From Diadema setosum (taxonomy: Eukaryota > Echinodermata > Echinoidea > Diadematoida > Diadematidae): a stretch of 64,000 bases of DNA. Numbering within the stretch: the first letter of the stretch is position 1; each line of letters starts with the position of its first letter. The stretch is taken from NCBI GenBank assembly GCA_033980235.1, contig CM067059.1:14325100-14389099 (forward strand), in the 5' to 3' direction. Shown in pieces: positions 38,265 through 47,195 of this stretch. A program made the position numbers and the translations under genes. The notes below the pieces were generated by a model, which made no database searches, had not been told where the DNA came from, and saw nothing but the letters and a program-made list of their open reading frames with translations.

Positions 38265-40296
38265 ATGAAGTTCGTTGTCATAAAATAAATTGACCGGATT
38301 TGTTTGTGTAGATCCCCTTTACCTGCGTGGTATGCATGCCTGCCTGTCATTGATCATCATATCGGTCGGTCGGGCTGGAAAGGGCGGCAAGAGAGCGGAG
38401 ACCAAAGCCGCCTGATGGAATAGCGGTAATAATAGCGCTCGATCACAAAAGGCATAAAAAAAAAACGAAAAAAAAAATGTCCGAATTGAACGAAAGTAGA
38501 ATGACCCTTAGCTGCCAGGACACCGATGCCCTGACTATATAGTTTAGGCAGGATGATGACCGATTTGTGCTTGGGGATGGGAAGGGGGAGGTGGGGTGGA
38601 GTTGGGGTTGAGGGAATTTGCTGATGAATTCACACGTGGCACTGACAATGTGAGCAGTGTGTGGAATATAGGCATCGGTGGACTAAACGCTATAGCCACA
38701 TGCTGTTGCCAATCGTACAGTGGAATAAACAATTAATAAATGATGACTGTATTCGTAATTATCATTGCTGCTTTGGCGAGGTAACGTATTCTCTTTATAG
38801 ACCCTTTACTATCACGAGGCATGCAACCACTGATAAAATTGGATTGCTAAGAACCTGATAGCTATGAGTGGTATACCTCACGAAACAGTTTTTGTTTCCA
38901 ATTTTGATTAAAGATAGGTACAATAACCACCCTCCGTTCCTAATATGAACTGTCGCCGTGCATTTTGTTAAGAGCACGAATCTGTTGTGACTGCATGATG
39001 CATTTATTATAATTATTGTATATTATATAGGTTCTATTGAAGACACTAGTTGTAATTTCAGTTGCAATTTCAGTTATTCTTTTGATATTTCTAAAAAATA
39101 AACAATAGTAACACAAAATACATATCATGAATAAGGGACTTTTTTTTTAATCTCAGAAAAAAATATGCGGTAAACGTTGCACGTTAATGGTCCTTATAAT
39201 GGTAATGGTGGTAATGCAACCTATATAAATATACGAAAAGCTAAAGCTTGCAGAACAGCAGGTGTCCAATAGTAATAATAACTTCTTAGTATCAACATGA
39301 AGATGGTAAAGTTATTGTCAAATAAGAACAGTGGGTAGAAGGTGCCCCCTTTTTATCTACCCCTTCCGACAAACATAGTTGTTTTTTGTTTGTTTGTTTG
39401 TTGGGGGGGGGGGGGGGAGTCAGGGAATTATTTTTTTTTTCTTTTTTCGTCATGTCATTTCCGAGTGTATTTTCGCTTCCTACTTGACTGTTTACAGATA
39501 AATCATTACTGGAGTCATGTAAGAAAAACAAACAAACAACAAATATCAAAGGTCAAATATACGGAATGTATTGTCTTCACGTGACAACATTGTCTTCACG
39601 TGACAACAGAGTCACTGTGAACCTCACAATTAATGTTTACTATAGTGTGTTGTGTGTGCATTGTTAATTCAGAGTAATTTAGACAACAAATTTCACACAA
39701 GGATTTCAGCTTGCAATATTATCAATATGATTGGAAAAAAACTATATCACTGGGAAGATAGCAATCTAGGCAAAACAGTGTGGAAAGTACTTCACTATTA
39801 TTTTCTTGTATCTGTGAGGGAAGAGGTAAGACTAGGGAGAGTTAAGTAGAGCGAAAATAATTGTCACAATACATGCTTTATCTGCGTACTCTATCGTAAT
39901 GGCTGACGTCAGGACATTACGTATTGCAGTTAACGGAGCGGGAAAAGTACATTTCTGGTCTATAACAACAATAGCTTGACTCAGGGCACGTCTATACAGC
40001 AATAAAGAATCAATAGAAGTGAACGAATAAGAAACAAACAAGGCTATGGGACGAAACAGGGACTATTTTGTCGACTTAAAAAGACAATGGAGAAGAATTC
40101 TAGGTTTGGGGTCAGTAATGTATTCTACATCTCTCCTTTAAAGGATGAGATAAAAAAGAATATCAAATTATTTTCTTGGTTTTATTTTTTCATTGTGAGA
40201 AAGTACGCTGGACCTTACACGTCATCAGTATCATTGATTTAATACTCGACCACTGGCTAACTCCAGACGCGTGTGTGTGCATGTGCATGTGGGTGT
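38265..40296. other. Intergenic or intronic DNA, no gene recognised
   Basis: AT-rich DNA. The only local structure is a perfect 19-bp tandem duplication at 39,570-39,607 and a G run at about 39,402-39,418. Several 60-85 codon open frames have no recognisable content. Confidence 0.5.
39570..39607. repeat. Perfect 19-bp tandem duplication containing CACGTG
   Basis: ATTGTCTTCACGTGACAAC occurs twice in direct succession (39,570-39,588 and 39,589-39,607). Each copy is partly palindromic (TTGTC...GACAA) around TCACGTGA. Confidence 0.9.
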
Positions 40297-40314
40297 TATA
40301 TATATATATATATA
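40297..40314. repeat. (TA)9 tract, left target flank of the Helitron array
   Basis: Alternating TA directly left of the first CTAG at 40,315. The matching TA tract lies at 50,778-50,793 on the other side of the array, so the array interrupts one (TA)n microsatellite. Confidence 0.9.
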
Positions 40315-40322
40315 CTAGCAGC

Positions 40323-40342
40323 ACCCGTGGAAATCCACGGGT
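40323..40342 (-). other. Terminal hairpin of Helitron-like unit I
   Basis: Perfect 8-bp arms ACCCGTGG/CCACGGGT with a 4-base loop, four bases from the terminal CTAG. This is the position and form of the Helitron transposition terminator. Confidence 0.88.
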
Positions 40343-40845
40343 CTGCGGGCCCCATATTTTTAGATTTATATATATTTCTTTCGCCCCATTTTATTAGTTG
40401 AAGCGAAAGAACTTCCTGTTTGTTTATTTTTTTTTGTTTTTTTTTTTGTACATGAGTCCTCTCTGGCCCCCACAGACACACATCTTTTCTCTTCATTCGT
40501 AAGCTTGAAAGAAGCTTACATTGTATGTCATGATTCATACTTCTTTTACCACATTTTCATTAAAAAAATTATTTTCCCTCCCAATGAAATCCCATCTAAT
40601 AAGTTGTCGTCCGTTCCTAATGTTGATACACCTGTTTGATCTATCATTACACACACATAATAACACACACACACACACCTTTTCGGTTCAATAAAAAGAT
40701 GCAAATGGGTTAAATCATCATTTATATCTCTTTTCCGACGCTTTTATTTGAAAAACCCGTCTGTGCTCCTTCCACCCGATGACAATCTCATCTGAGGGTT
40801 ATGACTTGTTCCTGAAATGCACTTGATGGATCATTCATTGATTCC

Positions 40846-40877
<32 letters not shown>

Positions 40878-41457
40878 ATTCTGATGTTCTTTAATTTCCT
40901 CTCGAGAACATGTGTCTATAATAGACAAAATCAGACTTTTCATTAAACCACCCCTTCATGTGACTCGGACTTTTGTGGTATTTTCTTACTTCATGTTTTA
41001 CATATTTCATATTTGTTTGTTTTCATTAAAAAAAAATGGTGTTTTGTGTGTATAGAATAAATTGTCACTGGAAGTATGCTAAGAAGTCCACTGCTTAGTT
41101 GTACAGGATATAAATAAGAGTGTGAGAGAGGGTGAGAGAGGGAGAGGAAGAGAGAGCTCGACAAATTTCCAGAGAATATTTTCTGTCCTCTTTCTCTGTC
41201 TTTGTCTTTTTTTGTCTCTTCATGAAAAAGCTGAAAAGTGGCGTATGTCATGAATAATATTCAATTTACCACGTCATTTAAAAGAAAAAAAAAAAACCCA
41301 CACAACGACAATATGTTTACATATCCTCGTCCGTTTATCTGCTTCAGACTGCACATTATCATTACCATCATTATTATATGAATACTATTATTGTATCATC
41401 ATTTAATACATATTATTTTGGGAAGGGGGATAGTCGTTATAGGTTTAATAAGTAGGC

Positions 41458-41477
41458 ATCCGTGGTTATCCATGGGT
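41458..41477 (-). other. Degenerate internal terminator-like hairpin, unit I
   Basis: GGCATCCGTGG-TTAT-CCATGGGTCTCAGGGCC aligns with the terminal hairpin module (CACCCGTGG-AAAT-CCACGGGTCTGAGGGCC), but the arms are mismatched and CTAG is replaced by GTAG. It is probably an older 3' end that was read through. Confidence 0.6.
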
Positions 41478-41639
41478 CTCAGGGCCTCGTATTTTTTCTG
41501 TATTTCTTTTCCCACGTTATGGGAGAAAGAAGAATATTTTCGTCGTCATTTGCTCCCTCTTTTTTATTTTTATCACCAAAACTTGGTTTGATGCACCATA
41601 GAACCACACATTTGATGTCCACTTGTAACTTCAAAAATT

Positions 41640-42555
41640 GGCGGTCAGCAAAGCGAGGGTTTCCCCCGCGTCCGCTCGTCTTATGAATATTCATGTTTAC
41701 AGCAGCCATGCAGTAAACGAATGAACAGTAGCGGCGCGTGTACTCTGATATGGAAGGGTACGATCGGCGAGGACAAAATTTAAGTGGATATTTATCCGTC
41801 CTGAACAGTCTGAGTACAATGATACCCGACTTGAGAGTAAACTAAATGACGTACCTGAGCTGCATAGTATCCTGCAGTTGTGTAAAATACAATAAAATAA
41901 CAACATTCTTGTTTACATTTGGGCACGCCAATGGCGAACGTCGCTGTAGGTAAATGCCCTTGTACCAAAGAGATTATACCTCTTTGCCTTGTACATGTAC
42001 TAACAATGACCGCGCCGTGTATTGTACCATAATGAGTGTCCATATCACGCGCACGCAGATAGTGTTTCGTGTAACCATCGTCAATACATACACAGGCGCA
42101 GGCCACACACTGGCATACCGTACCCGAGAGTACATTGTGTGCGTGCGTGCGTGTCCGCCGGAATATGACAGAGATTTCGCTGCACGCCATCATCTTTTTG
42201 ACTTCAGTATCCCCACTGTCTCTGCAAGCTAAAAGATGGACGATCGAGAAAGGCAGGAGTCCAGCGCAGGATCGGTGAATATTAAAACGCTCAGCTCTGA
42301 CGTCACGCACAAAAATGCATTATGCATCTATCTAATTAATTTCTCTTTGTCGTCCTCGACGTCGACACGGAGGCGGAGCGGGGACGAAACCCGGTCCAAG
42401 GCACGTAGGAGACCCTCCCGCTGCCGACGGCACCGGTCTCGGGGACCCAGAGCCGACGGCTCGGGAGGAGATAGACAAACCAGCAACGCCGGAATAAAAC
42501 AGAAAATACATAAGGCCCCGACAACAACAACAACTTCGCCTTTTACTGTATAAGA
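41640..42555 (-). promoter_or_regulatory. GC-rich 5' core of Helitron units, possible captured promoter or exon
   Basis: This is the copy in unit I; matching copies lie at about 44,085-44,989, 47,440-48,311 and 49,850-50,777. On the minus strand it begins at the TC end, passes through a very CpG-rich stretch (about 42,360-42,470) and reaches a CRE-like TGACGTCA (42,298-42,305). The octamer-like ATGCATTATGCAT lies at 42,316-42,328. A minus-strand frame begins MMACSEISVIFRRTRTHAHN (from about 42,202) in all four copies but diverges by indels after some 25 codons. A downstream frame MAAVNMNIHKTSGRGGN (from 41,709) is open in all four. I recognise no protein family. Captured host 5' sequence is an inference from composition and motifs. 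Confidence 0.4.
41958..41994. repeat. Private palindromic insertion in unit I with 8-bp direct repeat
   Basis: CCTTGTAC (41,958-41,965), then the palindrome CAAAGAG-ATTATAC-CTCTTTG (41,966-41,986), then CCTTGTAC again (41,987-41,994). Units II and IV have the uninterrupted sequence at this point (CTTGTACTAACAATGACC). Confidence 0.85.
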
Positions 42556-42563
42556 CTAGCAGC

Positions 42564-42583
42564 ACCCGTGGAAATCCACGGGT
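42564..42583 (-). other. Terminal hairpin of Helitron-like unit II
   Basis: Perfect 8-bp arms with loop AAAT (plus strand), four bases from CTAG at 42,556-42,559. Confidence 0.87.
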
Positions 42584-42603
42584 CTGAGGGCCTCATATTT
42601 TTT

Positions 42604-43905
42604 TTTTGAATTTATTCATATTATTCGCCGCGTTTTTTAGTAGTCAAAAAGAAAGAACTTTACTATTTTCTCCTTTCTTCTTTTGCACCCTCTTGTATAT
42701 ACCCATGGCCATCCCCTCCTAACACCTGAGCTGAGGAGCCGGTCCATGGAATGGGACTTTAAAATAACCCCGCTTGCTGTTATCACAGATCAACTTAGCA
42801 GCACCCGTGGAAATTCGAGGATTGTCATCTTTGCCCAAAGATTCTTCCCGTCGAAGCACCGGGGGGGGGGGGGGGGTGCCATTGACATTTTGCCCTGCAT
42901 ATCTCCCCCTTCCCCATGCCATTCGCCCTCAGTCTCGACGCCCGTTGAAAAAAAAAATACATGAGCCCTATCTGTCCCCAACGCACACACATCTTTTCTC
43001 TTCATGAAAAAGCTGAAAAGTGGCGTATGTCATGAATAATATTCATTTTACCACGTACGTCATTAAAAAAAAAATGCAACCCACACAACGATAATATGTT
43101 TACATATCCTCGCCCGTTTATCTGCTTCAGACTGTACATTATCATTATTATCATTATTTTATGAATACTATTATTGTATCATCATTTAATAAACATTATT
43201 TTGGGAGGGGAGATGATATAGTCATTATAGGTTTAATAAGTAGGCATCCGTGGGTATTTATTCATATTATTTTTCGCCGCGTTTTTAGTAGTTAGAAAGA
43301 AAGGACTTTATTATTTTCTCCTTCCTTTTTTTGCACCCTCTTCTACCCATGGCCATCCCCTCCTAACACATGAGCTGAGGAGCCGGTCCATGGAATGGGA
43401 CTTTAAAATAACCCCGCTTGCTGTTATCACAGATCAACTTAGCAGCACCCGTGGAAATTCGAGGGTTGTCTTCTTTGCCCAAAAACTCTTCCCGTCGAAG
43501 CACGGGGGAAGGGGGTGCCATTGACATTTTGCCCTGCATATCTCCCCTCCCCCATGCCATTTACCCTCAGTCTCGACGCCCGTTGGAAAAACAAAAACAA
43601 AAACAAAAAAAAAACATGAGCCCTTTCTGGCCCCAACGCACGTACACATCTTTTCTCTTCATGAAAAAGCTAAAAAATGGCGTATGTCATGAATAATATT
43701 TATTTTTTAACACATCATTTAAAAAAAGAAATCCCACACAACGACAATATGTTTACATAATCCTCACCCGTTTATCTGCTTCAGACTGTACATTATCATT
43801 ATTGTTATTATTATGAATACTATTATTACATTTAATTTCATTTAATAAAATTATTTTGGGAGGGGAGATGATAGTCATAGCTTTAATAAGTAGGCACCCG
43901 TGGGA
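42604..43905. repeat. 644-bp tandem duplication inside Helitron unit II
   Basis: The landmark GGCCATCCCCTCCTAACAC occurs at 42,707 and 43,351, exactly 644 bases apart. Order and content match over the whole length: GCCGCG block, defective hairpin, poly-G/C patch, ATGAATAATATT, TTTATCTGCTTCAGACTG, (ATT)n, GGGAGGGGAGATGATA. The two copies differ mainly in homopolymer lengths and the G run (42,859-42,873). Confidence 0.85.
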
Positions 43906-43916
43906 ATCCATGGGTC
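43893..43916 (-). other. Internal terminator-like hairpin, unit II
   Basis: GGCACCCGTGGGAATCCATGGGTC: arms ACCCGTGG/CCATGGGT with one mismatch, followed by TCAGGGCCTCGTA as at the other internal modules. Confidence 0.65.
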
Positions 43917-44426
43917 TCAGGGCCTCGTATTTTTTTCTTTAATATTTCTTTTCCCACGTAATGGGAGAAAGAATATTTTTGTCGTCATTTGCTCCCTCTT
44001 TTTTATTTTTATCACCAAAACTTGGTTTGATGCACCATAGAACCACACAATTTTGATGTCCACTTGTAACTTCAAAAATTGGCGGTCAGCAAAGCGAGGG
44101 TTTCCCCCGCGTCCGCTCGTCTTATGAATATTCATGTTTATTACAGCAGCCATAGTAAACGAATGAACAGCGGCGCGTGTACTCTGATATGGAAGGGTAC
44201 GATCGGCAAGGACAAAATTTAAGTGGATATTTAGCCGTCCTGAACAGTCTGAGTACAATGATACCCGACTTGAGAGTAAATTAAATGACATACCTGAGCT
44301 GCAGTATCCTGCAGTTGTGCAAAATACAATAAAATAACAGCATTCGTTGTTTTCATTTGGGCACGCCAATGGCGAACGTCGCTGTATACGTAAATGCACT
44401 TGTACTAACAATGACCGCGCCGTGTA

Positions 44427-44463
44427 TTGATATACCCAAGGAGGTATACCTCCTTGATATACC
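44427..44463. repeat. Private palindromic insertion in unit II with 8-10 bp direct repeat
   Basis: TTGATATACC (44,427-44,436), then CAAGGAGGTATACCTCC (44,437-44,453), then TTGATATACC again (44,454-44,463). The core plus shared bases forms the perfect palindrome CAAGGAGGTATACCTCCTTG. Units I and IV have no insertion here (TGTATTGTACCATAATG and TGTATTATACCATAATG). Confidence 0.85.
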
Positions 44464-44997
44464 ATAATGAGTGTCCATATCACGCGCACGCAGATAGTGT
44501 TTCGTGTAACCATCGTCAATACATACACAGGCGCAGGCCACACACTGGCATACCGTACCCGTGAGTACATTGTGTGCGTGCGTGCGTGTTCGCCGGAATA
44601 TGACAGAGATTTCGCTGCACGCCATCATCTTTTTGACTTTAGTATCCCCATTGTCTCTGCAAGCTAAAAGATGGACGATCGAGAAAGCAGGAGTCCAGCG
44701 CAGGATCGGTGAATATATAAACGCTCGGCTCTGACGTCACGCACAAAAATGCATTATGCATCTATCTAATTAATTTTTCTTTCTCGTCCTCGACGTCGAC
44801 ACGGAGGCGGAGCGGGGACGAAACCCGCGCCATTCGATGCAGGATACTCTCCCGCGGCCGACGGCACCGGTCGCAGCTGCCCGGAGGCGACGGCTCGGGA
44901 GGAGATAGACAATCCAGCAACGCCGGAATAAAACAGGAATTACATAAGGCCGCGACAACAACAACAACTTCGCCTATTATATATATAGACTAGCAGC

Positions 44998-45017
44998 ACC
45001 CGTGGAAATCCACGGGT
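44998..45017 (-). other. Terminal hairpin of Helitron-like unit III
   Basis: Perfect 8-bp arms ACCCGTGG/CCACGGGT, loop AAAT, four bases from CTAG at 44,990-44,993. Confidence 0.87.
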
Positions 45018-45703
45018 CTGAGGGGTTTTACTTTTTTTTTTTCTCATAGATACGATTTTGCACATTTTTATTGATGAAATAAAAAGAAATTTTTTCTCAT
45101 TCTTTCGATATACTTGTGCTCGATCTCAGCTACCCATGACCACCACCCCCACCACACACACCCGCATTTCCACCCCCGCAGAACAAAAAAAAAAAAAAAA
45201 AAAAAAACCGAATAAACAAAAAAAAAAAACAAACAAAACCCCAAAACAAACATTCAGGGAAAAATTACCAAAAACGCTTATGAGATTCTCCGAAAGTTCT
45301 GCCCACAGATTCTTCCCGTCGGAATGGGGAGATAATATTGACACTATGACTTTGATATTAATTATACCCCCTGCTCTTGCATCCATGCAGGCACCCGAGG
45401 GAATCAACGGCTGGTCTCAAGGCCTAGCATTTTTTTTTTCATTCCTATTTCTTTTCCCACGATATGAGAGAAAAATATAATATTTTTGATCGTCTTCAAT
45501 TGCTCCCTCCTTTTTGTTTTTAATCACCAAAACTTGGTTTGATAGATCATAGAACCATCCGTTTATCTGCTTCAGACTATACATCATCATTATTATTATC
45601 ATATTTTTATTCTCATTAGGCCCATATTGTTATATTGCTATTATAATTATTATTGTTATTTGGGGAGGGGGATCATAGTCATTAGGTTTTATAAGTATTA
45701 GGC

Positions 45704-45723
45704 ACCCGTGGGAATCCACGGGT
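45704..45723 (-). other. Intact internal terminator-like hairpin, unit III
   Basis: ACCCGTGG-GAAT-CCACGGGT has perfect arms, unlike the other internal copies, but the base context is TTAGGC instead of CTAGCAGC. It may be a former functional 3' end that lost its CTRR. Confidence 0.65.
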
Positions 45724-45884
45724 CTCAGTGCTTCGTATTTTTCCTTTAATATTTCTTCAACCACGTTATGAGAGAAGAAATACACAAAGAATATTTTCGT
45801 CTTCATTTGCTCCCTCATTTCTGTTTTCATAATCAAAACTTGGTTTGATGGATCTAGAACCACCCGTTCACTGATGCCAAGTTA

Positions 45885-46240
45885 AAAAAAAATTTATGAG
45901 TGAGATTTTCATGACTCGGCATCTCGGCATGCGAATGTGCGCGCGAGCGAGGGTGCGGGAGGGGGTTTTCCCCCCTGTGGCCTCCCACGGTAGGGAGCTT
46001 TTTCAATTTTGCGATCAGGTGCATACTTAAGTGACTATTTTTTACTTATTTGAAAGACAAAAGGGAAATATACCTTCATTTGCAACTATCACTTTAATCT
46101 TTTGAGCTATATTTTTATAGGCCCAAGTTGCAGACTTCGCCCGATGCGTGAGAAAAATGGGTGCCATGCGTGAGATCGTGAGATGGCCCCTAAATGCTTG
46201 AGTCTCACGCAGAATGCGTGAGACTTGGTAGCTCTGCCCG
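45885..46240. other. Private insert in unit III with a GTCTCACGCA hairpin
   Basis: Sequence absent from units I, II and IV. It includes GTCTCACGCA (46,202-46,211) and TGCGTGAGAC (46,215-46,224), perfect 10-bp arms with a 3-base loop, and further GCGTGAG words at 46,146 and 46,169. A minus-strand frame reads MAPIFLTHRAKSATWAYKNI (46,166 down). Helitrons commonly pick up host fragments, and capture is the inferred origin. I cannot name the source. Confidence 0.45.
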
Positions 46241-47055
46241 TTTATCTCATTGATACTGTTCATTGTTTTCATTATCATAATAAATAGCATTATTATTATT
46301 ATTATTATTATTGTTATTGTTATTTTGTGGGAGGGGAAATCATAGTCATTCGGTTTTATTATTATTTTATATCATTCATTGACATGGGGATGAATCAAGG
46401 GAATTAAGGAAAAAGTTTATCGGTCAAGGATAGTGAATATCTATTTTTCTGTCATGTCAAGGTTTCTCTACGACTGATAGACGCTTCTAATAGCTTCATT
46501 ATCATTGCTATTTCATTTTAAACATCAAAACAATCCAGTACCCGTTTGTGTCTCTTCCGCCCACTCTTAAGTTTTGGATCATAGCACCCCCTCCCCATTC
46601 ATTTACTTGGCCTATTGTATTATTATCATTATTTCAGTGTATTATTGTTATTGTTATTATCATTATTATTATTACTAACATTATTGCTATTATTTAGGGG
46701 AGAGGAGAGAGTAGAGTCATAATATAGGGATGATCAACCAAGGGAGGCGGAAATGTTAATTTGTTAAGAATTGTAAAAATCTGTTTCCCCATTTTTCTAC
46801 TCTTGATAAAAACCTTTTCTGAAGACAGTCCTGCGCAAACTGTCCACAGCAAAACTACTTCACTGCACTGACATACGTAGTCTTGTGCTGAGCAGGACTA
46901 CTTTATAATTAGACCCCTGGTCTTTTTGTTGCCATTGTGCTGAGAGAAATAAAATATTTTGTCTTCATTCGCTCTCTTCTTTTTGTTTTTATCACCAAAC
47001 CTTGGTTTGATAGACCACAAAACCACCCGTTTATCTGCTTCAGACTGTACATTAT

Positions 47056-47106
47056 TGTTATTATTATTATTATTATTATTACTGTTATTATTATTATTGT
47101 TATTAC

Positions 47107-47137
<31 letters not shown>

Positions 47138-47195
47138 GTTATTATTATTATTATTATTATTATTATCATTATTAATATTATTACTATTACTATAT
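47056..47195. repeat. (ATT)n microsatellite inside unit III
   Basis: ATT units with ACTGTT interruptions over about 140 bases. All units carry shorter (ATT/ATC)n tracts at the equivalent place after TTTATCTGCTTCAGAC, so this is an expansion of a resident tract. The Leu and Ile open frames over it are repeat translations. Confidence 0.9.

Larger units (their letters stand above)
40315..42555 (-). mobile_element. Helitron-like unit I (non-autonomous, 2,241 bp)
   Basis: Read on the minus strand, the unit starts TCTTATACAGTAAAAGGCG (from 42,555), continues with GAAGTTGTTGTTGTTGTCGG, and ends with the hairpin ACCCGTGG-ATTT-CCACGGGT (40,342-40,323), then GCTG and CTAG (40,318-40,315). Helitrons are rolling-circle DNA transposons with a 5' TC, a hairpin a few bases before a 3' CTRR, no terminal inverted repeats, and insertion between A and T. 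All of these are met: plus-strand A at 40,314 is the 3' target T. No Rep/helicase coding is present, so it is non-autonomous. The 5' 1.1 kb (41,450-42,555) is shared with units II-IV; the 3' half (40,315-41,280) is nearly the same only in unit IV. A degenerate internal hairpin lies at 41,458-41,477. Confidence 0.88.
42556..44989 (-). mobile_element. Helitron-like unit II (non-autonomous, 2,434 bp)
   Basis: On the minus strand it starts TCTATATATATAATAGGCG at 44,989 and ends in hairpin ACCCGTGG-ATTT-CCACGGGT (42,583-42,564), GCTG, CTAG (42,559-42,556). The CTAG touches the TC start of unit I with no spacer. It shares the 5' core with the other units (43,880-44,989). The 3' half is its own: a 644-bp tandem duplication (about 42,604-43,247 and 43,248-43,905). 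Each copy contains a defective terminal module, CTTAGCAGCACCCGTGG followed by AAATTCGAGG (42,793 and 43,437), whose second arm is lost. A better internal hairpin lies at 43,893-43,916. The 217-codon minus-strand open frame (43,917-44,570) is interrupted by indels in the sister units, so I do not call it a gene. Confidence 0.87.

Noticed and set aside
41792..42310. 172-codon minus-strand open frame in Helitron unit I
   Set aside because: It includes the private palindromic insertion at 41,966 and is not kept in frame in the sister units.
43917..44570. 217-codon minus-strand open frame in Helitron unit II
   Set aside because: The equivalent sequence in units I, III and IV is broken at several points by indels, and no domain is recognisable. 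Only short sub-frames persist.
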